Below, one piece after another: positions 27,549-38,907 of a stretch of DNA of 64,000 bases. The notes beneath the pieces are model-generated. The model made no database searches. It saw nothing but the letters and a program-made list of their open reading frames with translations, and was not told where the DNA came from. This DNA is from Gammaproteobacteria bacterium. Lineage in GTDB: Bacteria; Pseudomonadota; Gammaproteobacteria; Steroidobacterales; Steroidobacteraceae. A program made the position numbers and the translations under genes. The stretch's first letter is position 1. Each line of letters begins with the position of its first letter. Location: contig JAHEAZ010000001.1 in NCBI GenBank assembly GCA_024642505.1, positions 47,568 through 111,567 on the forward strand, read 5' to 3'.

Positions 27549-28424
27549 ATGTTCCGCGGCAGCATCGTAGCGCTTGTCACCCCCATGGCTGAGTCCGGCG
27601 AGGTCGACTACGCCGCATTCGAGTCTCTGCTGGACTGGCATGCCGAGCAGGGGACGGACGGCGTCGTGGTGCTGGGTACGACCGGGGAATCGCCCACCAT
27701 TACAACGGCGGAGAGCGACGAATTACTGCGCCGGGCGGTCCGCAGGTTGGGCGGCCGACTACCAGTAATCGCCGGCACCGGGACCAACTCGACCGCTACG
27801 ACGGTCGAAAGGACCCGCCGGGCCTGTGAGCACGGCGTGGACGGGGTGCTGATCGTTACCCCGTACTACAACAAACCCGGGCAGGAAGGCCTGGTCCAGC
27901 ACTTTTCCGCTGCGGCGGATGCCAGCAGCGTGCCGGTAATCCTGTACAACGTCCCGTCCCGTACTGCCTGTGATCTGCTGCCGCCGGCGGTGGAAAGGCT
28001 ATCGGAGCATCCGCGGATTGTTGGCGTCAAGGAGGCCACGGGACTTCTGACCAGGGTCCGGGAAATCCTCGAGCGGTGTGGAGACGATTTCCTGATTTTC
28101 TCGGGGGACGATGCGAGCTGCCGGGAGCTCATGCTGGCAGGAGCGCAGGGTGTGATTTCGGTCACCGCGAATGCTGCGCCGCGCCTGATGCATGAACTTT
28201 GCGACGCGGCGCTGGAAGGAGATGCTTCGGGTGCACTGCTGGTCGACCAGCGGCTGGAGTTGCTGCACCGGGACCTGTTTGTCGAGGCGAATCCGATCCC
28301 GGTCAAGTGGTCGGTGGCCAGGTTGGGGCTCATTCCACCTGGAATCCGGTTACCATTGACCCCTTTGGAGACGCGGCACCACGCGGTCGTCCTGGCCGCG
28401 ATGAAGCATGCCGAGATCATCTGA
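27549..28424 (+). CDS. dapA: 4-hydroxy-tetrahydrodipicolinate synthase
   Basis: A 291-residue class I aldolase-like enzyme that condenses pyruvate and aspartate semialdehyde in lysine/diaminopimelate synthesis. Signatures: VLGTTGESPTIT, the catalytic Tyr in VILYNVPSRTACDL, and the Schiff-base lysine in IVGVKEATGLLTR. ATG 27549 gives MFRGSIVALVTPM, the usual start. It is followed by a small lipoprotein in the position bamC occupies in E. coli. Confidence 0.96.
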   Translation: MFRGSIVALVTPMAESGEVDYAAFESLLDWHAEQGTDGVVVLGTTGESPTITTAESDELLRRAVRRLGGRLPVIAGTGTNSTATTVERTRRACEHGVDGVLIVTPYYNKPGQEGLVQHFSAAADASSVPVILYNVPSRTACDLLPPAVERLSEHPRIVGVKEATGLLTRVREILERCGDDFLIFSGDDASCRELMLAGAQGVISVTANAAPRLMHELCDAALEGDASGALLVDQRLELLHRDLFVEANPIPVKWSVARLGLIPPGIRLPLTPLETRHHAVVLAAMKHAEII

Positions 28425-28434
28425 CGAGGAATCG

Positions 28435-28698
28435 ATGCGAATCGTTGTTTTGGTCGCCTTGCTGGCGCTGGCCGGTTGCGGCGCGTTCCGGCCGACATTT
28501 GAAAGCTGCGCCGAGACGCCCGTGTACGCCGGCGCGAAGGAACTGCCACCGCTGCGGGTGCCTGAGGGCATCGACGCGCCGGACACTGGCAACGCGCTGA
28601 AGGTGCCGGCCGTGGTGGTCGCCGAGAAGCCGCTCGACGGGCGGTGCATCGATATTCCGCCGAGTTACGGCGCCCCGCGGCCCCCAGCCGGCAGCTGA
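28435..28698 (+). CDS. short lipoprotein resembling the BamC N-terminal segment
   Basis: An 87-residue lipoprotein. The signal ends in a lipobox LALAGC, so the mature protein is about 71 residues. The rest (LPPLRVPEGIDAPDT, then GNALKVP, then RCIDIPPSYG) lines up by eye with the unstructured N-terminal part of E. coli BamC, which has a similar L-x-A-P-x-G...P...A-L-D-I-R-P-P order and lies along BamD. The two helix-grip domains of full BamC (about 344 aa) are absent. It sits 10 nt after dapA, exactly where bamC is in enteric genomes. A GAGGA site precedes the ATG. The BamC link is inferred. Confidence 0.7.
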   Translation: MRIVVLVALLALAGCGAFRPTFESCAETPVYAGAKELPPLRVPEGIDAPDTGNALKVPAVVVAEKPLDGRCIDIPPSYGAPRPPAGS

Positions 28699-28823
28699 GT
28701 CGTCAGGTTGCCGCCCGCCCGGGTGTCGGGTAGGCTTCCCGCCCCTTCCGACAGGCGGCCGGCTGCTGGCAAGCGATCCAGACGTCTGCGAGGGGCGTTG
28801 CCTTCGGGTCGACGTTGCGAATT

Positions 28824-28915
28824 GGAGAGGTGGCCGAGTGGTCGAAGGCGCTGGACTGGAATTCCAGTAATATCTAACAAGGTATTCGTGGGTTCGAATC
28901 CCACCCTCTCCGCCA
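28824..28915 (+). tRNA. tRNA-Ser (anticodon GGA)
   Basis: A complete class II tRNA. The acceptor stem GGAGAGG pairs with CCTCTCC (28905-28911), followed by discriminator G and an encoded CCA. The anticodon arm is CTGGA-CTGGAAT-TCCAG, giving anticodon GGA for UCC/UCU codons. A long variable arm, as tRNA-Ser needs, lies near 28868-28887. The T-arm is GTGGGTTCGAATCCCAC. Confidence 0.97.
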
Positions 28916-28956
28916 GTCAATGAAGAAGGGCCCCAGCGGGGCCTTTCTTCATTGAC
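28916..28956 (+). terminator. intrinsic terminator of tRNA-Ser
   Basis: A 19-bp stem (28916-28934 with 28938-28956) with one mismatch and a 3-nt loop begins right after the tRNA CCA. The GC-rich core GGGCCCC-AGC-GGGGCC is followed by TTTCTTC. Confidence 0.85.
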
Positions 28957-29140
28957 CAGTGAGGGAGCGTGGACGAACCCACTGCGGTTCGACCGGCGGT
29001 CACGGAGTGGCCGCACATACGCAAGAGTTTCGTGCTTCCCGGCGGTTGACGCTACCCGACCCCCACCTTACGATGCCAACGATCGAGGGTCCGCGCGGAG
29101 TCGGCGGGCGAAAGTCGAATTCGATCTCCTTGGTCACAAT

Positions 29141-29252
<112 letters not shown>

Positions 29253-29293
29253 GCCTCGATTCGTCATAGCCGCAAAGGAAGTCCCGACACCGC

Positions 29294-30880
29294 ATGAGCT
29301 ATCTGGTCCTCGCGCGCAAGTGGCGTCCCCGACGCTTCGATGAACTGGTGGGACAGGAACACGTCCTGCGCGCGCTGGTCAACGCGCTGGATTCTGGCCG
29401 CGTTCACCACGCTTTCCTGTTCACCGGGACGCGCGGCGTTGGCAAGACGACCATTGCACGCATCCTGGCCAAGTCGCTCAATTGCGAAAAAGGCGTTACG
29501 TCGACGCCCTGCGGTGAATGCGATTCCTGTCGCGAGATAGACGAGGGTCGGTTCGTCGATCTGATCGAGGTCGACGCGGCCTCGCGTACCAAGGTCGATG
29601 ACACTCGCGAGCTGCTGGACAACGTCCAGTATGCTCCGACGCGTGGACGCTACAAGGTGTACCTGATCGACGAGGTGCACATGTTGTCGAATCATTCCTT
29701 CAACGCGTTGCTCAAGACCCTGGAGGAGCCCCCGCCGCACGTCAAGTTCCTGCTGGCGACCACTGACCCACAGAAGCTGCCGGTGACGGTGCTGTCGCGC
29801 TGTCTGCAGTTCAACCTGAAGCGCCTCGCGCCATCGCTGATCGGTGAGCGGCTCAAGTACATCCTCGAGGCAGAGAAGGTCGACTACGAGCCAGCTGCGA
29901 TCGGGCTGCTGGCGCGGGCTGCCGACGGCAGCCTGCGTGACGGACTGTCACTACTCGACCAGATGCTGGCTTTTGGCGCTGGCAAGGTGGGGGAGGCCGA
30001 CGCGAGACTGATGCTCGGTACGATCGATCGCCAGTACGTCTTCCAGCTGCTTGAACGGCTGGCTGAGCGCGACGCGGCCGGCTTGATGGCCTCCGTCGCG
30101 GCGATGGACGAGCACGGGCCCGACTATGGGCAGGTGCTCGACGAGCTGGCGAGCCTGTTGCAGAAGGTGGCCCTGAAGCAGGCGGTCGAGGACTTGCCTG
30201 CAGATGAGATCTGGGGCATCACCGAGTTGGCGGATTTCGCCACAGCAATTTCCCCGGAAGACCTGCAACTCTACTACCAGATGGCGATCCTGGGCCGGCG
30301 CGACCTGCCGCTGGCGCCGGACCCCCGAGGCGGGTTCGAAATGGTGCTGCTGCGGATGCTCGCCTTCCGGCCGGCGGCGTCGCCAGATGGCCAGGAGCCG
30401 CCGGCGCCGAAAGCCACGACAGCGGGTCACGTCCCCACACGACCAGCGCGATTGCGACCCGCATCCCCAAAGAAGCAGCGTTCAGCGGCAACGACCATCG
30501 ACCTGACCGATTGGCGCGCGGTAGTGAGCCAGCTCGGGTTGCAGGCAGCGGCGCGCCAGCTGGCGTCGCACCTGAGTTTCGTGGCGCTTGACGGCGACAT
30601 CCTACGCCTGACGCTCGATGCGCGGGGGCAGGCCCTGCACACGCGCCAACTGGAGGAGCGGGTCGCCCAGGCGGTTTCGCAACTGCTAGGACGGTCCGTG
30701 CATCTCGATCTGGAAGTCGCCCAGGGTGCAATCGAGACGCCGGCGAGGGCGGAGGAACGCGAACAGCAGTCCCGCCTCGAACAGGCGCGGCTTGCGCTCG
30801 AAAGCGACCCCACCGTGAAGGCGCTCAAGGACCGGTTCGGCGCCGTGGTGCAGCCGGACTCCATCAAGCCGCTGGGCTAG
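29294..30880 (+). CDS. dnaX: DNA polymerase III subunits gamma/tau
   Basis: A 528-residue clamp-loader ATPase. The N-terminal AAA+ part has Walker [15 protein letters not shown], the four-Cys zinc module (CEKG..., CGECDSC), and [23 protein letters not shown] proline/alanine-rich linker near 355-405 leads to a tau-like C-terminal domain. No A6G slippery heptamer as in E. coli is seen near the linker, so only tau may be made, though other slippage cannot be excluded. It heads a dnaX-ybaB-recR cluster. Confidence 0.95.
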   Translation: MSYLVLARKWRPRRFDELVGQEHVLRALVNALDSGRVHHAFLFTGTRGVGKTTIARILAKSLNCEKGVTSTPCGECDSCREIDEGRFVDLIEVDAASRTKVDDTRELLDNVQYAPTRGRYKVYLIDEVHMLSNHSFNALLKTLEEPPPHVKFLLATTDPQKLPVTVLSRCLQFNLKRLAPSLIGERLKYILEAEKVDYEPAAIGLLARAADGSLRDGLSLLDQMLAFGAGKVGEADARLMLGTIDRQYVFQLLERLAERDAAGLMASVAAMDEHGPDYGQVLDELASLLQKVALKQAVEDLPADEIWGITELADFATAISPEDLQLYYQMAILGRRDLPLAPDPRGGFEMVLLRMLAFRPAASPDGQEPPAPKATTAGHVPTRPARLRPASPKKQRSAATTIDLTDWRAVVSQLGLQAAARQLASHLSFVALDGDILRLTLDARGQALHTRQLEERVAQAVSQLLGRSVHLDLEVAQGAIETPARAEEREQQSRLEQARLALESDPTVKALKDRFGAVVQPDSIKPLG

Positions 30881-30926
30881 GGCCTGTATCTGGCCCTGGA
30901 TTGAAGACAGCGATACGGAGCAGGAA

Positions 30927-31253
30927 ATGAAGCAGAACATTGGAGCGCTCATGCGCCAGGCTCAGCAGCTACAGGAAAACATGCAGAAGGCCCAGGCAGA
31001 GCTGGCTAACCTGGAGGTTGTTGGCGAGGCCGGCGGCGGCATGGTCAGGGTCACCATGACCGGTCGTAACGAGGTTCGCAGGGTGCAGATCGAGCCTTCG
31101 GTCGCGTCCTCGGGCGATACCGAGATGCTCGAGGACCTGATCGCGGCCGCCTGCAACGACGCGGTGCGCAAGGCTGGCGACGCGGCGCAGGAGAAGATGT
31201 CGGGGATGATGGGTGGGATGCCGTTACCGCCCGGGCTGAAGATGCCCTTCTGA
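30927..31253 (+). CDS. ybaB: YbaB/EbfC nucleoid-associated protein
   Basis: A 108-residue small DNA-binding protein. Start [23 protein letters not shown] and the core [27 protein letters not shown] strand (reading [12 protein letters not shown] here) are diagnostic. It forms dimers that coat DNA and is almost always between dnaX and recR, as here. Confidence 0.95.
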   Translation: MKQNIGALMRQAQQLQENMQKAQAELANLEVVGEAGGGMVRVTMTGRNEVRRVQIEPSVASSGDTEMLEDLIAAACNDAVRKAGDAAQEKMSGMMGGMPLPPGLKMPF

Positions 31254-31268
31254 CAAGGCCAAGACGTC

Positions 31269-31868
31269 TTGAAGTACTCGCCAACCCTCGGGCAGCTGAT
31301 CGACGCGCTGCGGATCCTGCCTGGCGTGGGACCGAAGTCGGCGCAACGCATGGCCTTCTATCTGCTGGAGCGCAACCGTGATGGCGCCCGGACGCTGGCG
31401 CGGGCACTCGATGAAGCTGCGACCACAGTCAGGCATTGCAAGCGCTGCCGGATGCTCACCGACGGCGAGCTCTGTGTCGTCTGTGCGGCGCCACGACGTG
31501 ACGACGGCCTGTTGTGCGTCGTCGAGTCGCCCGCAGACGTCGCTGCAGTAGAGCAATCAGGTGGTTACCGCGGGCGCTATTTCGTGCTCATGGGCCACCT
31601 GTCCCCGCTCGATGGAATCGGGCCGGCGGAACTCGGAATATCGCTGCTCGAGTCCATTCTGGATGAAGGCGCAGTGCGCGAGGTCATTGTCGCCACCAAC
31701 CCAACGGTAGAGGGCGAGGCGACCGCACATTTCCTTGGCGACCTGGTCAATCGCCGTGGCATACGCGCGTCCCGTATTGCGCATGGGGTGCCGGTAGGCG
31801 GCGAGCTGGAATACGTTGACGGCGGCACGCTGGCTCATGCGCTCGCAGGACGGCAGGCTATTTCCTGA
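31269..31868 (+). CDS. recR: recombination mediator RecR
   Basis: A 199-residue protein with an HhH motif ([18 protein letters not shown]), a C4 zinc finger ([16 protein letters not shown]) and a Toprim domain ([15 protein letters not shown]). It acts with RecF/RecO to load RecA at gaps. The start is a TTG at 31269 giving the standard [14 protein letters not shown]. Its last 11 bases overlap the end of rsgA on the other strand. Confidence 0.96.
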   Translation: MKYSPTLGQLIDALRILPGVGPKSAQRMAFYLLERNRDGARTLARALDEAATTVRHCKRCRMLTDGELCVVCAAPRRDDGLLCVVESPADVAAVEQSGGYRGRYFVLMGHLSPLDGIGPAELGISLLESILDEGAVREVIVATNPTVEGEATAHFLGDLVNRRGIRASRIAHGVPVGGELEYVDGGTLAHALAGRQAIS

Positions 31869-32841
31869 AGCGGGGACCGGTCCGTTCCTTCAGTCGCGTT
31901 CGTCCGGTCGATTTCAGGCGCTGTTCGACTTCCATGGCTATCTTCAGCAGCTGCCGGTAGCTGGCCAGCCGGCGCGGAGAGATCCGCCCACAACGGACCA
32001 GCGGCTCGACCGCACAGCCTGGCTCTCCCATGTGCCGGCAGTCTGGAAACTTGCAGGCTTGCCCGGCAGCGGCCAATTCCCTGAATCCGGTCGCGACGTC
32101 GCGCGGCGCCGGCAGGGGTGGGGCATAGTCGCGTACTCCTGGGGAGTCGATCAGGTCGCCGCCTCCCGGCAGGTGGTACAGGGCCGACGCTGTAGTAGTG
32201 TGCCGGCCTTCTTCGCTTGCGCGCGAAATCTCCTGGACCGTGGCTTCAACTCCCGGGACCAGCAGGTTGATCAGCGAGCTCTTGCCGACGCCTGACTGGC
32301 CCACCAGAACGCTGACCCGGTCCCGCAACTGCGAGCCCAGCGATTCAATGCCGCGTGTGGAACGCTTCGAGGTGACGATGGTGGGGTAGTCGAGTGCACG
32401 GTAGGTCGCTAGCTCCGCTTCCAGGCCAGGCTCGGACGCCTCCGGCAGGTCGGACTTATTGAGCACCACTACAGCCGTCAGATCCGCCCACTCCGCCGCT
32501 GCGAGGTAGCGATCGCAGATCGAGAAGTCCGCGGCCGGGACCGGCGCGACCACGGCGACCAACTGGTCGAGGTTAGCGACGATGACTTCGCCGGTTCCAT
32601 TCGAGCTTATCCGCGCAAGCTCGGTGGACCGTGGCTCGACGCCGACAACCATTCCGGTCGCGCCTTCCGCATCGGCGCGTACCCAGGTGACACGATCACC
32701 GCAGACCACCTGCAGGCGCCGTCCGAACAACCGGCAGGCGTGGCTGTTGCCTCCGGTATCCTCGACGACGACGCGCCGGCCGTGAGCCGACACGATGCGA
32801 CCCGGCAGTTCGTGCCGCGGGCCATTGTGGCCACCCTTCAT
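31858..32841 (-). CDS. rsgA: ribosome small-subunit-dependent GTPase A
   Basis: A 327-residue circularly permuted GTPase that checks late 30S assembly. An N-terminal OB fold (residues 12-70) precedes the permuted motifs NKSD ([11 protein letters not shown]), then P-loop [13 protein letters not shown], then [10 protein letters not shown]-terminal zinc knuckle follows: [20 protein letters not shown]. It overlaps recR tail to tail by 11 bp and is divergent from orn, as in E. coli. Confidence 0.96.
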   Translation of the reverse strand: MKGGHNGPRHELPGRIVSAHGRRVVVEDTGGNSHACRLFGRRLQVVCGDRVTWVRADAEGATGMVVGVEPRSTELARISSNGTGEVIVANLDQLVAVVAPVPAADFSICDRYLAAAEWADLTAVVVLNKSDLPEASEPGLEAELATYRALDYPTIVTSKRSTRGIESLGSQLRDRVSVLVGQSGVGKSSLINLLVPGVEATVQEISRASEEGRHTTTASALYHLPGGGDLIDSPGVRDYAPPLPAPRDVATGFRELAAAGQACKFPDCRHMGEPGCAVEPLVRCGRISPRRLASYRQLLKIAMEVEQRLKSTGRTRLKERTGPRFRK

Positions 32842-32965
32842 CGTGGTCGCGGCACGCGGGTCATCGCGGGCCGGCGGTCCGCTGCCTGGTCATCGGCAGT
32901 ATGGTGGCGGGGATCCATGGAGGCTGACTGTCGCGACTGTAGCCTCTGCTAAGATGCGGGGCAAC

Positions 32966-33526
32966 ATGAGCACCGGCGACAATCTGGTCTGGATCGACCT
33001 CGAGATGACTGGTCTGGACCCGGATTCAGACCGCATCATCGAGATTGCTACCATCGTGACCAATCGGGATCTCGATGTCCTCGCAGAGGGGCCGGTGATA
33101 GCCATTCACCAGCCCGAAGCCGTGCTGGAGTCGATGGATGACTGGAACCGTACGACCCACGGGGCCTCGGGTCTGTTGCAGCGCGTGCGTAGCAGCGCTT
33201 CGTCGGAGCGCGAGGCCGAGATGGCGACGCTCGAGTTCCTGGCATGTCACCTCGGGCGCGGGGTGTCGCCAATGTGCGGCAACAGCATCTGCCAGGACCG
33301 ACGCTTCCTCGCACGGCGGATGCCCGAGCTCGAACGGTTTTTCCACTACCGTAACCTTGACGTGAGCAGCCTCAAGGAGCTGGCACGGCGCTGGGCCCCC
33401 GACGTCCTGGCGGGATTCACCAAGAAGTCCGCGCACCTGGCACTCGACGATATCCGCGATTCGATCGCGGAACTCAGGTACTACCGCCGCAACCTGATGG
33501 CCGAGCCGTTTCGCGGCCCACAATGA
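32966..33526 (+). CDS. orn: oligoribonuclease
   Basis: A 186-residue DEDDh exonuclease that clears 2-5-nt RNAs and pGpG. Motifs: [20 protein letters not shown] (Exo I), [17 protein letters not shown] (Exo II) and [18 protein letters not shown] (Exo III with catalytic His). ATG 32966 (MSTGDN) is preferred; an ATG at 32954 adds MRGN. Confidence 0.96.
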   Translation: MSTGDNLVWIDLEMTGLDPDSDRIIEIATIVTNRDLDVLAEGPVIAIHQPEAVLESMDDWNRTTHGASGLLQRVRSSASSEREAEMATLEFLACHLGRGVSPMCGNSICQDRRFLARRMPELERFFHYRNLDVSSLKELARRWAPDVLAGFTKKSAHLALDDIRDSIAELRYYRRNLMAEPFRGPQ

Positions 33527-33546
33527 ACTGGTGATGCGACCCCCGC

Positions 33547-33942
33547 ATGGAGGGTGAGACTGCACCGACCAACATGCTGGAAGGCGGGTGCCATTGTGGC
33601 TCGGTGCGATTTCGTGTACGTGCCGGCCCAGACCTCGCGGTGCTCGACTGCAACTGCTCGATTTGCGCCCGGAGCGGCTACCTGCACCTGATCGTGCGGC
33701 AGGAAGACTTCGAGTTGCTGCGCGGCAAGGCGGAACTGGTGGAGTATCGGTTCAATACCGGCACTGCACGGCACCTGTTTTGCGGTGTCTGTGGAATCAA
33801 GTCCTTTTACCTGCCCCGTTCGCACCCCGAAGGGATCAGTGTCAATGCCCGCTGCCTCGACCCGGGCGCGGTGCGAAGCATGACCATCAGGTCCTTTGAC
33901 GGTCGCAACTGGGAACGCGCACGGTCAGTGCTTGGTGTCTGA
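33547..33942 (+). CDS. GFA-family zinc protein
   Basis: A 131-residue protein of the glutathione-dependent formaldehyde-activating (Gfa/CENP-V) family. Its zinc-binding cysteines are in GGCHCGSVRF, DCNCSICARSGYLHL and HLFCGVCGIKSFY. Most members have no proven substrate. It starts 20 nt after orn. Confidence 0.88.
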   Translation: MEGETAPTNMLEGGCHCGSVRFRVRAGPDLAVLDCNCSICARSGYLHLIVRQEDFELLRGKAELVEYRFNTGTARHLFCGVCGIKSFYLPRSHPEGISVNARCLDPGAVRSMTIRSFDGRNWERARSVLGV

Positions 33943-33960
33943 CTGACCGCCATCCTGTGC

Positions 33961-36327
<2,367 letters not shown>

Positions 36328-36420
36328 GGCTGGTCCTCGGTATCGGTGGTTCCTGTTACGATCGCAGCCCAGGCGCACCAGTGACCATAGGGATCAACGG
36401 CTCGGGCGGGTAGGTTTATC

Positions 36421-37248
36421 GTGGACAACAAGCGAACCGTCTTCTTTGTCTCGGACCAGACCGGCGTAACCGCCGAAACGATGGGCCACAGCCTGCTTAC
36501 GCAGTTCGACGGGCTGGATTTCAGGCCAGTCACTTTGCCATTCATATCCACGGTTGACAAGGCGGAGGAAGCCGTAGGGAAGATCAACGCTACGGCGCTC
36601 CAGGGCGACTCTCGGCCGATCGTTTTTTCGACCCTTGTCAATGATGACGTTCGCAAGGTAGTGATGCGTGCCAACTGTCTTTACCTTGATTTCTTTGACG
36701 CTTTCCTTGGCCCCATGGAGCAGGAACTAGGCCAGGTCTCCTCGCATGCACTGGGGCGTGCTCACGGCATGACCGACCTTGCCGCCTATACGGCGCGCAT
36801 CAACGCCACCAGCTTCGCACTGGCCAATGACGACGGCACCCACACCCGCGAATACGAACGGGCTGACGTCATCCTGATTGGCGTTTCAAGGTCCGGTAAG
36901 ACTCCTACCTGCCTATACATGGCGCTGCAATACGGTATTTACGCGGCCAACTACCCGTTGATCGAGGATGACCTTGAGTCGCGGCGCCTGCCGGCCGTGG
37001 TCGAGACCTACCGCAGCAAGCTGTTCGGCCTGACGATCCGGCCGGATCGCCTGCACCAGATCCGCCAGGAACGCCGGCCCGACAGCCGCTACGCGTCGAT
37101 GTCCCAGTGTAATTTTGAACTCCGCGCGGCGGAGCAGCTGTTCGATCGTTTCGGCATCCCCTATCTCGACACGACCGATTGCTCGATCGAGGAAATCGCC
37201 AGCAGGGTACTCGAGCGAAAGAACATCGCGCGGCGAACAAGGCCGTGA
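36421..37248 (+). CDS. ppsR: PEP synthetase regulatory protein (kinase/pyrophosphorylase)
   Basis: A 275-residue DUF299 enzyme that inactivates PpsA by ADP-dependent phosphorylation and restores it by phosphate-dependent dephosphorylation. Seen: the DQTGVTAETMGHSLLTQF start, the P-loop GVSRSGKTPTCLYMALQYG, and the C-terminal DTTDCSIEEIA. The start is GTG 36421. It lies head to head with its target gene across a 93-bp gap. Confidence 0.95.
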   Translation: MDNKRTVFFVSDQTGVTAETMGHSLLTQFDGLDFRPVTLPFISTVDKAEEAVGKINATALQGDSRPIVFSTLVNDDVRKVVMRANCLYLDFFDAFLGPMEQELGQVSSHALGRAHGMTDLAAYTARINATSFALANDDGTHTREYERADVILIGVSRSGKTPTCLYMALQYGIYAANYPLIEDDLESRRLPAVVETYRSKLFGLTIRPDRLHQIRQERRPDSRYASMSQCNFELRAAEQLFDRFGIPYLDTTDCSIEEIASRVLERKNIARRTRP

Positions 37249-37315
37249 CATTTTCGTGACCTGCGGCACATTTCAGCAGTCCGGAGCCGGCCAGGCCCTG
37301 TGATATAGTCAAATC

Positions 37316-37771
37316 ATGATTACGGACTACCTTTGCGCTGTCTCTTGGCGTGCCCGGCCGAGGTCGTTCGTCAGTCTCATGACGCTTTACGAGAGCAACT
37401 ACATCAGGCTTGGTTGGCTGGTCGACGATCCGCGCAGGCTGGCGGACCGTGCCGTGTCCGAGGTGCGCGACGACTGTCCCCTTGAGCTTTCAGTTGTGGA
37501 GCGCGCGCCGTACACAACTACCGTCACGCTCTCCTACCTTTTCGACGAGTCGGGTGCCACGATCCGCGACCCGGGCCTCGAACTGCGTATCTACCATGAC
37601 GCCCGCCTGACCGAGGTGACCGCCGTCGGCCGTCCTCACGCCGGCTTGCGGCACGTACACTCACGGCTGCCGCGTTCCGCCGACGGCCGCTGGTCGGTAA
37701 ACGTACTGCTCAACAAGTGGCTGGAGTACTGCGTCGAGCGGGGACACCGCTTTGCGCCGGCAGCCGGCTGA
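37316..37771 (+). CDS. DUF1249 (YqiB-like) protein
   Basis: A 151-residue cytosolic protein. It matches DUF1249: SLMTLYESNYIRLGWLV, DDCPLELSVVERAPYTTTV, LRIYHDARLTEV and the C-terminal NVLLNKWLEYCVERGHRF. Function unknown; E. coli YqiB lies beside cpdA. It ends 27 nt before the coiled-coil gene. Confidence 0.85.
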   Translation: MITDYLCAVSWRARPRSFVSLMTLYESNYIRLGWLVDDPRRLADRAVSEVRDDCPLELSVVERAPYTTTVTLSYLFDESGATIRDPGLELRIYHDARLTEVTAVGRPHAGLRHVHSRLPRSADGRWSVNVLLNKWLEYCVERGHRFAPAAG

Positions 37772-37798
37772 GAACTCCATCTTCCGGTTTCGCCAGAC

Positions 37799-38824
37799 AT
37801 GAACCTGTCGGAGAAATGGCCTGGCCTCCGGTTGCCGATCGTGGCGCGCAACGACGTCGTCGAGGACGAGCGGCTGCTCAAGCTGTTCTGGAACCGGGCG
37901 GAGCTCAAGAAGGAGCTGCAGGGACTCGACGACGAGTTGCACAACCTGCGCAACCGCATCAAGCAACAGGAAGGCGCAAACTCCCGTCTGCAGGAGCAAT
38001 TCGAGCAGCTGGAGGTCATGCTCGGCACGCCCGAACGAGGCCCCGATGCGCTCGTTCACTTTGCCCTGCGCAACCTCTGGCGCGAATGTCGCGCGCAACT
38101 CGAGGCGTTTGCTTCCGACCTGCGCCGGCAACGCCAGGAACACGAGCGCAAGAGGCAGCTGGCGCAGTTCCAGAACGACCGCAAGGATCGTCTAGAACTT
38201 GCCGACGAGAGGCTGCGCGAGTCGCATGCCGTGGTGGAGAGCGAGCGTGCCAGGCTGCAGGAAGGCGAGCGGCAGCTGGAACGTCTCAAGGCATTCTGGC
38301 GCTACTTCAGGCGTCGCGAGCACCTCTTCGAGATGCAGGCCCAGCGGGGTAGGGTAGCGGAGGCCGAGCGCCAGCTCGCGGATATGGAGCAGGCACACCG
38401 GACCATCGAGAAGGAGCCGTGGCCAGAGTTCACTGGACTTTCCATCCAGGGCCGCCGCGCGATCAATCTGGCCGTAATCGCCTACGCACGCCTGCTGGTA
38501 TCCAGGCTGGCCCCCGCGGGACTCGCCGCCGCAGCGCGACTCGCAGTTCACCGGCGTGTGCAGGACGAGCGCCACGGCTCACGCTCGGAGTGCCTTGCGC
38601 GCCTCGACGAGATCGCACGGGCCATCTCGATGGTCAAGGCGCAGGAACGAATCGCCCCGGAAATCCGCGCGACAACCGAGAGACTCAAGGAATCGGTGGC
38701 CTGGCGCAGCCAGGAGGATGTCGTCCCGACTCCCTCATCATTGCCGCCGATGGGGAATGATGGGCAGGGCGGTAACGTCCTGATCGACGACTATTGGGAC
38801 GTCTACGGGATTCTCCTGCGCTAG
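37799..38824 (+). CDS. unrecognised coiled-coil protein (341 aa)
   Basis: No family recognised. Residues 25-200 are almost continuous heptad-like helix rich in Leu, Glu, Arg and Gln (LEKKELQGLDDE-type repeats), in two blocks broken near residue 75 (GTPERGPDALVHFALRNLW). A compact, less charged part follows at 205-270 (TGLSIQGRRAINLAVIAYARLLVSRL), and the C-terminus is a short disordered linker ending DDYWDVYGILLR. No signal peptide or membrane helix. It may be a structural or scaffolding protein. It is likely in one unit with the DUF1249 gene. Confidence 0.75.
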   Translation: MNLSEKWPGLRLPIVARNDVVEDERLLKLFWNRAELKKELQGLDDELHNLRNRIKQQEGANSRLQEQFEQLEVMLGTPERGPDALVHFALRNLWRECRAQLEAFASDLRRQRQEHERKRQLAQFQNDRKDRLELADERLRESHAVVESERARLQEGERQLERLKAFWRYFRRREHLFEMQAQRGRVAEAERQLADMEQAHRTIEKEPWPEFTGLSIQGRRAINLAVIAYARLLVSRLAPAGLAAAARLAVHRRVQDERHGSRSECLARLDEIARAISMVKAQERIAPEIRATTERLKESVAWRSQEDVVPTPSSLPPMGNDGQGGNVLIDDYWDVYGILLR

Positions 38825-38907
38825 CCCGCCCGCGGATTCAGGCCCCGGTTGCCGCCAGCGGCCTGCCCGGACGCTTTGAAGTCTTCAGGAACATGAGGTT
38901 ACGCGAA

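Noticed and set aside
28957..29140. Possible short proteins between tRNA-Ser and ffs
   Set aside because: The open frames run on into the SRP RNA and show no start site or protein-like composition; I see no gene in these 184 bp.
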